Assembly (NCBI GenBank): GCA_947387575.1
Contig: CANDOC010000011.1
Span: forward strand, 152,432 to 216,431
Source: Spongorhabdus nitratireducens
Lineage (GTDB): Bacteria > Pseudomonadota > Gammaproteobacteria > Pseudomonadales > Endozoicomonadaceae
Direction of reading: 5' to 3'
DNA length: 64,000 nucleotides
Part shown: one piece after another, positions 32,915-41,767 of the stretch
Layout: the number at the start of each line of letters is the position of its first letter
How positions within the stretch are numbered: the first letter of the stretch is position 1
The notes under the pieces: generated by a model
The model's input: the letters and a program-made list of their open reading frames with translations, nothing else
What the model was told of the DNA's origin: nothing
Database searches by the model: none
Position numbers and translations under genes: made by a program

Positions 32915-34333
32915 ATGACATATAGAAAAGACACTCCTCGGCCAGCGCAGCCGAATCCCAGAGAACTGGCTGAACCCTTTGGTATTGAAACAGTGCCTGA
33001 AATATTCAGGGCTGCCCGCTGGTATGACATTTTCAATATTGTTGTTAACTACCTGATTAACCCCGGCACCCTGATAACTGCCGGTATGGCTGTCGTTGCC
33101 GGATTGCCGGTATGGGTAGTCATTGCGGTTCAGGCAGGAGCCATTTTTGTCAGCATGATTCCTTACCTGCTGATGGCAGGTGCAGGAGTCCGCTATGGCT
33201 TGCCGGGGCAGGTTATCTGCCGGTCAGCCTTCGGGATTCAGGGCTCACGCTATATTACCTCACTGCTTCGCATGCTGTGCTCGGTTTACTGGTTTGCTTT
33301 TCAGACCCTGGCCGGGGCTATGGCACTACAGGTTGTTATCAAGGCAGGGCTAGGCATCGAATTGCCTTTAGCAGCTATCGCCGTTGGCTTTGCCATTATT
33401 CAGGCTTTAGTGGCGGTTTCCGGTTACCGCTCTCTGTGTCAGCTGGGATGCTGGTCGTTTCCACTCAAACTGGTACTGTTCTCTTATCTGTTTTACCTGT
33501 TATTCAATGCCCCTCAACAGTCCTTACTGCCAGAAGACCTACTGTTGTTCTCCACTCAGTCCGGAAATGACATTGCTATCTGGCTTTGGGCCAACGCCAT
33601 TTTTGCCAGCACTCTGAGCCTGATCACAGATGCTGCCGACTTTACCCGCCATATGAAATCTCACCGGGAAATGTGGTTTGGATCACTGCTGGGTGCCGCA
33701 ACAGGAACACTGCTGGGTGCCGCTTTTGGTGCCTGTATCGTCGCCATGGGCGGTGGAACTGAAGCCAACCCTTTTGCAGTGCTGACAACCATGATTTCCA
33801 GCCCGGTTGCCTTATTGGCAATGGCACTGGTGATCATTCTGGATAACTGGACCATCAATGCCATCAATCTGTATACCGGTGGCCTTTCCCTGTGCAATCT
33901 GACAGAAGGCTGGGGAAGGAGAGTGACGACCTGGCTGATTACTATTCTGGCGCTATTACTTTGCCTGCTGCCTGATACTGTATGGTCTATCCAGCAGATG
34001 ATGACAGCAATGGGCGCCCTGTTTGCTCCCGTCACAGGCATTCTGATCACTGACTATATTGTATTGCGAAAACAGTGTCTGGATCCGATAGAACTGCTTA
34101 ATCCAAACGGTTGCTACCGGTTCTTTTATGGCTTTAATCCACAGGCTCTGGTTTGGCTACTGGCCGGTTATGCCGCTCATGAATGGCTGCTGGATGAGGT
34201 CGCACTGCGCTCGGTAGTCACGCTTTTATTGACCGGTTGCGGGTATGCTGTGACGTCATGGCTGGTACAGTATGCTTTCAACATATCCGGTCAGAAGAGC
34301 CCACAACAATGGACTACACGCTGCTTGAAATGA
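32915..34333 (+). CDS. NCS1-family cytosine/purine permease (CodB-like)
   Basis: 472 aa, about 12 hydrophobic helices. N-terminal IFRAARWYDIFNIVVNYLIN, GLPGQVICRSAFGIQGSRYI (the NCS1 substrate-site loop), WANAIFASTLSLITDAADFT and ILDNWTINAINLYTGGLSLC are NCS1 features. It imports a nucleobase, allantoin or related heterocycle in symport. Its 3' end overlaps the start of mgsA by 25 bp in a different frame, an unusual link between transport and methylglyoxal synthesis. No deaminase or other purine gene is adjacent. Confidence 0.85.
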   Translation: MTYRKDTPRPAQPNPRELAEPFGIETVPEIFRAARWYDIFNIVVNYLINPGTLITAGMAVVAGLPVWVVIAVQAGAIFVSMIPYLLMAGAGVRYGLPGQVICRSAFGIQGSRYITSLLRMLCSVYWFAFQTLAGAMALQVVIKAGLGIELPLAAIAVGFAIIQALVAVSGYRSLCQLGCWSFPLKLVLFSYLFYLLFNAPQQSLLPEDLLLFSTQSGNDIAIWLWANAIFASTLSLITDAADFTRHMKSHREMWFGSLLGAATGTLLGAAFGACIVAMGGGTEANPFAVLTTMISSPVALLAMALVIILDNWTINAINLYTGGLSLCNLTEGWGRRVTTWLITILALLLCLLPDTVWSIQQMMTAMGALFAPVTGILITDYIVLRKQCLDPIELLNPNGCYRFFYGFNPQALVWLLAGYAAHEWLLDEVALRSVVTLLLTGCGYAVTSWLVQYAFNISGQKSPQQWTTRCLK

Positions 34334-34773
34334 ATGCCCGCAAACGGCTAGCTCTGGTTGCACACGACAACAAAAAGCCAGACCTTCTTCAATGGGCCTG
34401 TGATCACAAGGCCGTCCTGTCACAACATGAACTGTATGCAACAGGAACCACCGGTGGTCTGCTGGAAGACAAACTGGGAATTGAAGTCACACGTCTGATG
34501 AGTGGTCCACTGGGAGGTGATCAGCAGATCGGTGCCATGATTGCCGAATGCCGGCTGGATGGACTGGTATTCTTCTGGGATCCACTGGAGTCTCAGCCCC
34601 ATGACCCTGATGTAAAAGCCTTGCTGCGTATTGCTGCGGTATGGAATATTCCAGTTGCCTGTAACCGAAGCACTGCAGATTTTCTGATGACTTCTGCTCT
34701 GATGAACGATGCTTATGAACGTGAAGTACCGGATTATCACGCTTACCAGGTTGCCAGAAAAGACGACGTTTAA
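34309..34773 (+). CDS. mgsA: Methylglyoxal synthase
   Basis: 154 aa from ATG 34309 (MDYTLLEMNARKRLALVAHD). Motifs: LYATGTTGGLLEDKLGIEV, MSGPLGGDQQIGAMIAECR, and DGLVFFWDPLESQPHDPDVK with the catalytic Asp/His pair, then VACNRSTADFLMTS. It converts dihydroxyacetone phosphate to methylglyoxal and phosphate, a bypass that relieves phosphate limitation. Start choice rests on the usual length and the M-LE start; the longer reading from 34237 lies within the permease gene. It overlaps that gene by 25 bp. Confidence 0.95.
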   Translation: MDYTLLEMNARKRLALVAHDNKKPDLLQWACDHKAVLSQHELYATGTTGGLLEDKLGIEVTRLMSGPLGGDQQIGAMIAECRLDGLVFFWDPLESQPHDPDVKALLRIAAVWNIPVACNRSTADFLMTSALMNDAYEREVPDYHAYQVARKDDV

Positions 34774-34810
34774 CTGCAGCTATTTGGCTACAAATGTTAA
34801 CTGCTGACTT

Positions 34811-35284
34811 TTAACCGAAAAGGCCAAGCAAGGAACGAGAGCTGCTTTTCTTTTTCTCAATACCGTGATTATGGAAGAAGGCACTGTAATCTTTATCTTC
34901 TTCCATAAAGTGTCGTGAAAAACTGGTCTTTAACAAGATCAGTCTTTCATAGTCTGCCTGTTGCCAGTTTTTTACCCGGCTCTGCAGTTTACGCATTTCA
35001 ACCAGCAGGATTGAATGGCGATATTTATGCTCGTCATATTCAGGGTAATTGAGAATCTGCATCAAACTCTCTTCCACTGAAAAATGAATCTGGGTGCATT
35101 GAATCAAAGCATCCAGAATTTTACGAGCCTGAACCTGATCTGACTTTAAAAGAGAACGATGCAGCTCATTGAGCAAATCAATCATTTCTTTATGTTGGTC
35201 ATCCAGCTCAGCGATTCCAACGCTAAGACTTTTGTCCCACTCCAACGAAGGCGTGGTTCCATTTTGATAAATGACCAGGTTCAT
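34811..35284 (-). CDS. Bacteriohemerythrin
   Basis: 157 aa with a hemerythrin fold. The di-iron ligands fall in order: His31 (DDQHKEM), His67 and Glu71 (HFSVEESLM), His86 and His90 (DEHKYRHS), His125 and Asp130 (HFMEEDKDY). The N-terminal LEWDKSLSVGIAELDDQH is the canonical start. It binds O2 reversibly and may deliver or sense oxygen. It stands alone, with a polybasic and Ser-rich C-terminus (GIEKKKSSSRSLLGLFG). Confidence 0.93.
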   Translation of the reverse strand: MNLVIYQNGTTPSLEWDKSLSVGIAELDDQHKEMIDLLNELHRSLLKSDQVQARKILDALIQCTQIHFSVEESLMQILNYPEYDEHKYRHSILLVEMRKLQSRVKNWQQADYERLILLKTSFSRHFMEEDKDYSAFFHNHGIEKKKSSSRSLLGLFG

Positions 35285-35560
35285 AGGCTGCTACTGCTAT
35301 TGAGAATGAATATTGTTGTAAAAAATTTTGTTGTACAAATAAACAGAAGGAGCAAAAAAACTCCACAGGAATAAGCAATTTCAGACTGAGAACACAAACG
35401 TAGACAGCTGAGGCCAAAGGGGCTGGTAATAACGATTATTGATCCATACCACACAAGCAGGCATAGAAGTGGAGTACACCCCGGGATACTTACGCCATTT
35501 TTGCGCATTATTGCGGAAAACCGAACCCCAATAATTGACCCAGATCAATATATATGGCTT

Positions 35561-35923
35561 TTAGAGCGGCATCGACAGCCCGGCGACCATACCAACCATG
35601 AACCCGATAATCAGTAATAACGGCGCCAGAACCCCCAGAACCAGTGCAATCCGGTGCAACCGGTCCTCGCGGGGGCGACGATTCCATCGCTCCAGACATA
35701 ACACCAGATCCTCCTCGGCTTCTGTATTCATACCGCAGCGGGGACACAGTACCTGCCAGAGTTTTACCCCCTCAACGTCCATCAAGTCTGTAATAACGGG
35801 AATATTGCAGGAAGGGCACGGCTTTGGAACATCAGTCTGATCTTCCTGAACATACGCCTGATGCTGATGATCCGCAGGTGTCTCTGTCAGCGGTGTTTTT
35901 TGTATTTTTTCCAACATAGCCAT
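35561..35923 (-). CDS. Zinc-ribbon protein with C-terminal membrane anchor
   Basis: 120 aa. Two paired cysteine motifs, KPCPSCNIPVI (~34-44) and VLCPRCGMNTE (~58-68), form a probable zinc ribbon. A C-terminal hydrophobic stretch (LVLGVLAPLLLIIGFMVGMV) follows a basic segment. Function unknown. Such small ribbon-plus-tail proteins are common and usually uncharacterised. An ATG six bases inward (35917) is an alternative start. Confidence 0.65.
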   Translation of the reverse strand: MAMLEKIQKTPLTETPADHQHQAYVQEDQTDVPKPCPSCNIPVITDLMDVEGVKLWQVLCPRCGMNTEAEEDLVLCLERWNRRPREDRLHRIALVLGVLAPLLLIIGFMVGMVAGLSMPL

Positions 35924-36080
35924 CCCTGTGCAATACTCTTTTTCAAAAATGAAAAACTGTATTCCTGACTTTTAAAAACCCTTCTTAATGTTGTATCAGC
36001 CAATACAGATACGATCAAAATCTTTAACAGGTTATTCCTGAAAAACCTGTTTTTAATTGAATGCGATTGAGAGAAAAATA

Positions 36081-36818
36081 ATGAATGACGTTGTTAAATT
36101 AATGAAGGCTCATCGATCAATACGCAAATTCACCAATCAGGCGGTTGATGACAATCTTGTTCGTGAATTAATTGAAGCGGGACAATGTGCAGCTACCTCC
36201 AGTTATTTACAGGGAGTCAGCGTTATTCGTGTCCGAAATATACAAACACGGGAGAAAATAGCCGAGCTGTCCGGTAATCAATCTTATGTGGCTAGTGCAC
36301 CAACTTTTCTGGTTTTTTGTGCCGACCTGAATCGCTCCGGGCAATGTTGTGAGAGAAATGATCATACAGCTGTAGAGGGTATGACCGAACACTTTATTAT
36401 CGCCACCGTCGATGTTGCTTTGATGGCTCAGAATGTTGCTCTGGCTGCAGAATCAAAGGGGCTGGGAATCTGCTATATCGGGGGCATTCGCAACAACCCG
36501 GAAGAAGTGAGTGAATTACTTCAACTGCCGCGTATGGTTTATCCGGTATTCGGTTTATGCCTTGGCTATCCGGATCAGGACCCTTTACCCAAGCCTCGCC
36601 TGCCTGTCGACATGGTATTGATGGAAGAAACCTATCAGCACGACAGGGATAACAAACAGCTGGACGATTATGATCAGATCATTCGTCAGTATTATGAGCA
36701 GCGCACCGGAGGCAAACTGAGTCAGACCTGGAGCGAACAGATGAACAAGCTGCTGGGAAAGGAGTCACGCCCCCACATGAAAGAATTCCTGCGGAAGCGT
36801 GGCTTTGAAATGCGCTGA
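36081..36818 (+). CDS. nfsA: NfsA-like NADPH nitroreductase
   Basis: 245 aa from ATG 36081; the TTG at 36057 lacks a better context. It begins MNDVVKLMKAHRSIRKFTNQ (HRSIR, FMN phosphate region). Then AGQCAATSSYLQGVSVIRVR, EGMTEHFIIATVDVALMAQN and GLGICYIGGIRNNPEEVSEL, matching NfsA/FRP-type oxygen-insensitive nitroreductases. It reduces nitro compounds, quinones or chromate with FMN. The C-terminal region (GGKLSQTWSEQMNKLLGKES) is usual for NfsA. It ends close to the convergent znuA gene. Confidence 0.88.
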   Translation: MNDVVKLMKAHRSIRKFTNQAVDDNLVRELIEAGQCAATSSYLQGVSVIRVRNIQTREKIAELSGNQSYVASAPTFLVFCADLNRSGQCCERNDHTAVEGMTEHFIIATVDVALMAQNVALAAESKGLGICYIGGIRNNPEEVSELLQLPRMVYPVFGLCLGYPDQDPLPKPRLPVDMVLMEETYQHDRDNKQLDDYDQIIRQYYEQRTGGKLSQTWSEQMNKLLGKESRPHMKEFLRKRGFEMR

Positions 36819-36823
36819 CAAAA

Positions 36824-37837
36824 TCAGCTTTCAGACAGGCACTGCTGCAGTGTTGTTACGGTATTGTTCAGGTAATCAACATAACCGGTTTTGGTTGCAG
36901 GCTGACTTGTTGCCAGTGGATCAAGCTCCGCAACCCGATTCTTTAGTCCGCTGGTTAAACGGGAAATCCATACCGGACGAAACTGGGGCTCGGTAAAGAT
37001 ACAGGCCGTGGGGTTATTATTTAACTGATCACGCAACTGTGCCAAGTGTCGGGCTCCCGGCTGTTTTTCCGGGCTAACAGTGAATACACCCAGCTGCTGC
37101 AACCCGTAGTGGTGCACCAGATATCCCCAGGCATCATGGAATACAAAGAAACCGGCTTGCGGCTGTGCTGCCAGTAACTTCTTCAACTGTTTGTCTGTTG
37201 CACTGACTTCGTTGATAAATGCTTGCAGGTTCTGCTTGTAAAGCTCCGCATTTTTGGCATCTATTTGCTGCAGCTTCAGACTGATCGCCTCTGCCATCCT
37301 GATCGCATTTTCAGGTGAAAGCCAGATATGCGGATTTGCTCCGTCTTCATGATGATGCCCCTCATGGCCTGCATGGCTTTTGTGGTCATCATGGCCTTCA
37401 TGATCGTCATGGCCCTTATGATCATCGTGGTCTTCATGACCCTTAGCTTCATGATCATGGCCATCATGCTCATCTTCCTCAAAATACTCAAGTTTCAGAC
37501 CCGGTATTTCAAGCAGGTCCAGATGAGCAGCACCGGTAACCTTAAGTGGCTTGTCCAGAAAAGGCTCAAGCTCACTGCCAATACGAATCACCAGATCAGA
37601 TCGGGTTAGTCTCCGCATATCAGAGGGCTTAAGGCTGTAGTTATGTGGCGATGCACCGGAAGGTACCAGCTGTTGTGGCTTGGTCACATCTGCTGTAATC
37701 GCTGCGGTAATCAACTGAACCGGGTGGATACTGACAACAACTTCCGGGGCAGAAGATGCCTGAGAAATGGAAGCCATCAGGCCAAGGGATAATAAAGCCG
37801 GTTTTATAAAAGCAGACCGTACCGATCGAAGCCGCAT
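36824..37837 (-). CDS. znuA: Zinc ABC transporter substrate-binding protein ZnuA
   Basis: About 337 aa from ATG 37837 (MRLRSVRSAFIKPALLSLGL, cleavage near SQASSA); ATG 37870 is an alternative. After VVVSIHPVQLITAAITADVT, the chain has the ligand His in GASPHNYSLKPSD. A long charged His-rich loop follows, with repeated HD, HEG and HH units over about 50 residues ending at DGANPHIWLSPE. This loop is diagnostic of ZnuA and aids zinc capture. VFHDAWGYLVHHYG carries another ligand pair. A Zur box lies upstream at 37903. No znuB or znuC is nearby. Confidence 0.93.
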   Translation of the reverse strand: MRLRSVRSAFIKPALLSLGLMASISQASSAPEVVVSIHPVQLITAAITADVTKPQQLVPSGASPHNYSLKPSDMRRLTRSDLVIRIGSELEPFLDKPLKVTGAAHLDLLEIPGLKLEYFEEDEHDGHDHEAKGHEDHDDHKGHDDHEGHDDHKSHAGHEGHHHEDGANPHIWLSPENAIRMAEAISLKLQQIDAKNAELYKQNLQAFINEVSATDKQLKKLLAAQPQAGFFVFHDAWGYLVHHYGLQQLGVFTVSPEKQPGARHLAQLRDQLNNNPTACIFTEPQFRPVWISRLTSGLKNRVAELDPLATSQPATKTGYVDYLNNTVTTLQQCLSES

Positions 37838-37902
37838 TGATAACACGCGACCAAATGAGAAAAACAGCATAAGTGAGTACAACCAGAAAAAGAAACGCAG
37901 GT

Positions 37903-37915
37903 GTTACAATATAAC
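37903..37915. promoter_or_regulatory. Zur box upstream of znuA
   Basis: GTTACAATATAAC differs from the palindrome before rpmE2 (GTTATAATATAAC) at one position. It lies 66 bp from the chosen znuA start. Zn-Zur repression is inferred from consensus and gene function. Confidence 0.88.
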
Positions 37916-38017
37916 ATCCGCTTTTTGATAAACAAACCACTAGCACTGACGCAGTGTTTACGTCTGAGCTTTATTCAGTTTCAAGTGACTCAGTTTAGAA
38001 GTAAAAAAGAATAGGTG

Positions 38018-38055
38018 TGAGCATCTGCCGGGGGAGAGAGATCAGCAGATGCTCA
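38018..38055 (-). terminator. Rho-independent terminator of the 60-aa gene
   Basis: TGAGCATCTGC and GCAGATGCTCA pair perfectly over 11 bp. On the minus strand a T-run (TTCTTTTTT) follows about 10 nt on. It is 26 bp past the stop of the small gene at 38082. Confidence 0.7.
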
Positions 38056-38081
38056 GATTTCGGGCAGTACAGCAATCAGGG

Positions 38082-38264
38082 TCAGGCCAGAGTATCCCAA
38101 TAGTTGTCATCCTCGAGGTGGCTCAGGCGAATGTTTTCGAAGTGATCTTCGATAGCTCGGCGAATGTGCAGGGAGCGCTTGGAGCCTTTCTGCGGCACAT
38201 CGTCCTGGGAGATCAGAGTGTCAGACTCGAGATAGTTATCAACGGTATTGGTGTGCTGTTCCAT
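38082..38264 (-). CDS. Small conserved hypothetical, PA3496-like
   Basis: 60 aa from ATG 38264, with AGGG at good spacing (MEQHTNTVDNYLESDTLISQ). The C-terminal part, RSLHIRRAIEDHFENIRLSH then LEDDNYWDTLA, has the basic-helix plus acidic-tail layout of the short PA3496-type proteins linked to the envelope in pseudomonads. The similarity is weak and from memory. It is a monocistronic gene with a strong terminator. Confidence 0.65.
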   Translation of the reverse strand: MEQHTNTVDNYLESDTLISQDDVPQKGSKRSLHIRRAIEDHFENIRLSHLEDDNYWDTLA

Positions 38265-38778
38265 TGTCAGTCCCTCTCGACTATCGCCATTGATCATGTC
38301 GCCCTTGCTTGATGGGGATGGGCCACACGTCTCATTCCTGGCTGTTATTTTTATTCCATAGTGTGCCCGGCGTAGATGAAGAACACATTACAAACGGAAA
38401 CCCTTCCTGTCTCTGTTCGCTCTGTCAGACCGCTATCCGTAGTAGTCTGTGGTGCTGTTTTTCTTCTTCAGCTCTAGGCAATATTGTTACAGCAAACTCC
38501 GTACCAAGTTTTGTATTAGCACTTCAACGACACTAATCTTGGTACATTGAGCATAAAGCAGTTACGCCAAACATCCAACTGCTCGTGTTTGTGTCTGGTC
38601 AGTTGTGTAGAAATGGTACATTCATGCCACAAAGGTAACAGTTCACAGTAGAAAAGAGTGTGCATAGCGTTCATTAACACGATCATGTTCTTTACCAATG
38701 AACAAACCATGGAAACTTCCTCGGGATTTCAGCACACTTACAACAACTGAAATCCCGTTTTCATAGCTGAATTGCCGA
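38265..38778. other. 514-bp region upstream of uvrD
   Basis: No convincing gene. It contains the inverted repeat GTACCAAG (38501-38508) / CTTGGTAC (38538-38545), with an inner pair ATTAG (38515) / CTAAT (38533). GGTAC recurs further on (around 38612). A 64-codon leftward reading overlaps it but lacks coding character. The uvrD promoter must be here; no LexA box was identified with confidence. Confidence 0.5.
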
Positions 38779-40938
38779 ATGACTAATCATCCCCTTCTGG
38801 ATTCCCTTAACGATGCCCAGCGCGAAGCTGTCAGCCAGCCGGTGCGCAGTTCACTGGTACTGGCCGGTGCCGGCAGTGGCAAAACCCGGGTACTGGTACA
38901 CCGCATTGCCTGGCTGATTCAGGAGGAAAGCCTGTCGCCCCATTCCATTATGGCGGTGACCTTTACCAACAAGGCTGCCCACGAAATGCGGGGGCGGATT
39001 GAGCACCTGCTAGGCGTTTCTCCACGCTCCATGTGGGTCGGCACATTCCACGGTTTGGCGCACCGGCTGCTGCGAATGCACTATAAAGAGGCAAAACTGC
39101 CCGAAAATTTTCAGATTCTGGACAGTGATGATCAGCTGCGTCTGATCAAGCGCATTATGAAGTCACTGGCACTGGACGACAGTAAATGGCCTCCGCGTCA
39201 GGCACAGTGGTATATCAACAGCAAAAAAGATGAAGGACTGCGCCCGGATTATATCGACCCCGGTTATGACCTGTTCGAGAAAACCATGCTGCAGGTCTAT
39301 CAGGCTTACCAACAAGCCTGTGATAAAGCCGGCGTCGTAGATTTCGGCGAACTGCTGTTACGTTCTCACGAACTGTGGCTGAACTGCCCGGCACTGCTGA
39401 AGCATTATCGGATGCGCTTCAACTATGTGCTGGTAGACGAGTTTCAGGACACCAACGCCGTACAGTATGCATGGCTTCGGATGCTGGTTGGCGATGAAGA
39501 CAAGCTGATGGTGGTAGGTGATGATGATCAGTCTATCTACGGCTGGCGTGGTGCACGGATCGAAAATATCCGTCAGTTCAGCCAGGATTTCCCGACTGCC
39601 AGTACCATCAAGCTGGAACAGAATTACCGCTCTACCAGCAATATTCTGAATGCTGCCAATGCGGTCATTTCCCGTAATCCGGATCGTCTGGGCAAAGAAC
39701 TATGGACTCAGGATCACGATGGTGACCCGATTCTGCTGTACTCCGGTTTCAATGAAGTGGAAGAAGCCCGCTACATTACCGAACGCATCAAGGCAGAAAC
39801 CGATCAGGGGCGTGCCCGCAAGGAGATCGCTATTCTGTATCGCTCCAATGCCCAATCCCGGGTACTGGAAGAAGCCCTTATTCGCTCTGCTATTCCTTAT
39901 CGAATTTATGGCGGTCAGCGTTTCTTCGAACGGCTGGAAATCAAGAATGCACTCGCTTACCTGCGCCTGATCAGTAATCCACACGACAATGAAGCGATGG
40001 AACGGGTTATCAATCTGCCACCACGTGGTATTGGTGAAAAAACGGTTCAGGGCTTAAGGGAAGCGGCTGTCGCCCAAGGTGTTTCCATGTGGCAAATCGC
40101 CAGTCAGGGTAACTTGACCGGACGTGCAGCCAAAACCGTTGGCGGCTTCGTTGAGCTGATTAAAGAGCTTTCTTCGCGAGGTGATAAAGCCCCATTGCAC
40201 GATTTGGCCGAGCAGGTGATCAGCCTTAGCGGACTGGTTGAACATCACGGCAAGGAGAAGGGTGAAAAGGGTCAAACCCGGGTCGAAAACCTTGAAGAAC
40301 TGGTTTCTGCCTGTCGTGAGTTCGATCCGGAAGATATGCTGGATGATCCAGACATGCCGCAGAATATGTCGCCGCTGGATGCCTTTCTAGCCCATGCTGC
40401 ACTGGAAGCCGGTGACAAGCAGGCAGATATGCACAGCGACAGCGTGCAGATGATGACCCTCCACTCCGCCAAGGGTCTGGAATTTCCGGTGGTCTTTCTG
40501 GCCGGTATGGAAGAAGGTCTGTTCCCGCACAAGATGTCGATGGAAGATCCCAACGGATTAGAGGAAGAGCGTCGTCTTTGCTATGTCGGTATCACTCGTG
40601 CAATGGAGAAGCTTTATCTCACTCACGCTGAAAGCCGCCGGCTGCATGGTCAAGACAATTACAACCGTCCTTCCCGCTTCATTCGAGAAATACCTCTGGA
40701 ACTGATTCAGGAAGTCCGTCTGGGTGCGACAATTACCCGCCCCATGTCTTCAAAAGCCATGCAGGAGCCGGCACCGGAAGGTATGGCACTGGGCCAGCGG
40801 GTACATCATGATATTTTCGGCGAAGGCACGGTGATGGACTTTGAAGGGCAGGGTGCACAGACACGGGTTCATATCAATTTTGACCGGGCAGGCAGCAAGT
40901 GGCTGATGTTATCTGTAGCAAAACTGGAACCGGCCTGA
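38779..40938 (+). CDS. uvrD: DNA helicase II UvrD
   Basis: 719 aa, superfamily 1A helicase. Walker A LAGAGSGKTRVLVHRI (~29-44), VTFTNKAAHEMRGRIE, VDEFQDTNAVQYAWL, VGDDDQSIYGWRGARIE, LEQNYRST, and the late motifs SAKGLEFPVVFLAGMEEGLFP and EERRLCYVGITRAMEKLYLT. The C-terminal tail (HHDIFGEGTVMDFEGQGA) is the Tudor-like region of UvrD that contacts RNA polymerase. It unwinds DNA in nucleotide excision and mismatch repair. It stands alone and ends in a bidirectional hairpin. Confidence 0.96.
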   Translation: MTNHPLLDSLNDAQREAVSQPVRSSLVLAGAGSGKTRVLVHRIAWLIQEESLSPHSIMAVTFTNKAAHEMRGRIEHLLGVSPRSMWVGTFHGLAHRLLRMHYKEAKLPENFQILDSDDQLRLIKRIMKSLALDDSKWPPRQAQWYINSKKDEGLRPDYIDPGYDLFEKTMLQVYQAYQQACDKAGVVDFGELLLRSHELWLNCPALLKHYRMRFNYVLVDEFQDTNAVQYAWLRMLVGDEDKLMVVGDDDQSIYGWRGARIENIRQFSQDFPTASTIKLEQNYRSTSNILNAANAVISRNPDRLGKELWTQDHDGDPILLYSGFNEVEEARYITERIKAETDQGRARKEIAILYRSNAQSRVLEEALIRSAIPYRIYGGQRFFERLEIKNALAYLRLISNPHDNEAMERVINLPPRGIGEKTVQGLREAAVAQGVSMWQIASQGNLTGRAAKTVGGFVELIKELSSRGDKAPLHDLAEQVISLSGLVEHHGKEKGEKGQTRVENLEELVSACREFDPEDMLDDPDMPQNMSPLDAFLAHAALEAGDKQADMHSDSVQMMTLHSAKGLEFPVVFLAGMEEGLFPHKMSMEDPNGLEEERRLCYVGITRAMEKLYLTHAESRRLHGQDNYNRPSRFIREIPLELIQEVRLGATITRPMSSKAMQEPAPEGMALGQRVHHDIFGEGTVMDFEGQGAQTRVHINFDRAGSKWLMLSVAKLEPA

Positions 40939-40949
40939 TTGTCTGATCA

Positions 40950-40979
40950 AGATACAGCCTCCGGGTCGAGGCTGTATCT
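40950..40979. terminator. Hairpin between uvrD and the convergent 260-aa gene
   Basis: AGATACAGCCTC and GAGGCTGTATCT pair perfectly over 12 bp with a 6-nt loop. It lies between converging stops (uvrD at 40938, the next gene at 40985), so it may terminate both, although T-runs are poor. Confidence 0.6.
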
Positions 40980-40984
40980 ACCGG

Positions 40985-41767
40985 TTATTTCCTGCGGTCC
41001 GAGAGAGCCCATTCCTCCAACTGTCGTATTAACTCATCTTCATCAAGATCAGGATTTAAGGGAGGGGGTGGAGTAGAGTCAGTGCTGGAAACATCATCCT
41101 CACTCAGCAGCTGTTCAAGCTCTTCCTTGAGTTCAGCCTCACTATCTTCAGTGATGCTTGAGGTTAAGGCCGAGCTGATATCCTGCTGACGCTGAGCAAG
41201 AGGGTGAGCGGCATAACTCTGTTCAAGCACATTCACAGCAAATCTGGCATTGGCAATCTGTCCCTCAAGTGAACTTGATCGCTTGACCTGATTATCAGCC
41301 TGAACGAAAGCTCTGTGTAATCTTTGAATTCTCTGTTGATTTCGGCTTCGGGGAAGTTTGTTTCTTTCCAGAGCCAAATTAACGCGAGCGCGTTTCCTCT
41401 GGCTGAGCAACTTATCTTTGTCAGGAAGCGCTGCTTGTTCACTTTCCAGACGATTCAGGGTCGATTTTGCTTCCTGAAGCTGCGACTCCAGTTTGGCAAA
41501 TTCTTTCTTTTCTGCCCGGGCTTTAAGTCCCAATGGATCTTTCAGAAACTGCAACGGCTTTGATCGTACAGCTTTACGCTTATGGATTGGTTTTGATGTG
41601 GGCCGTTTTACACCTGCCTGCAAACGTTTCAGTGGAGAGAACTTTCGTCCTTTCCTGAATCGCAAAAACTTGATATCACTGACTTCAGACGACTTGCCAG
41701 CTTTCTTGTTGCCACTCAGGTGAAGTGCATGAAGAGCCTTCGTCACGCCCAGTGGTACTTTTGGCAT
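40985..41767 (-). CDS. Coiled-coil hypothetical protein
   Basis: 260 aa. A strongly basic N-terminal third (FLRFRKGRKFSPLKRLQAGV, PIHKRKAVRSKPLQF) is followed by a heptad-rich helix at ~88-185 (EFAKLESQLQEAKSTLNRLE). An acidic Ser-rich region (TEDSEAELKEELEQLLSEDD), a proline run and a terminal acidic helix (DEDELIRQLEEWAL) complete it. There is no signal peptide. I recognise no family. The basic start, coiled coil and acidic tail resemble cytoplasmic scaffold, nucleic-acid-associated or secreted effector proteins; no choice can be made. Confidence 0.65.
   Translation of the reverse strand: MPKVPLGVTKALHALHLSGNKKAGKSSEVSDIKFLRFRKGRKFSPLKRLQAGVKRPTSKPIHKRKAVRSKPLQFLKDPLGLKARAEKKEFAKLESQLQEAKSTLNRLESEQAALPDKDKLLSQRKRARVNLALERNKLPRSRNQQRIQRLHRAFVQADNQVKRSSSLEGQIANARFAVNVLEQSYAAHPLAQRQQDISSALTSSITEDSEAELKEELEQLLSEDDVSSTDSTPPPPLNPDLDEDELIRQLEEWALSDRRK

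Noticed and set aside
35281-35508. 75-codon leftward reading frame, hydrophobic and Cys/Ser-rich
   Set aside because: It lies mostly in the hemerythrin upstream region, has no ribosome-binding site, is low in typical codon bias and looks like chance translation of A/T-rich DNA.
38516-38710. 64-codon leftward reading frame upstream of uvrD
   Set aside because: It overlaps the inverted repeat at 38501-38545, is rich in Cys and His without order, and has no neighbouring gene in the same direction.
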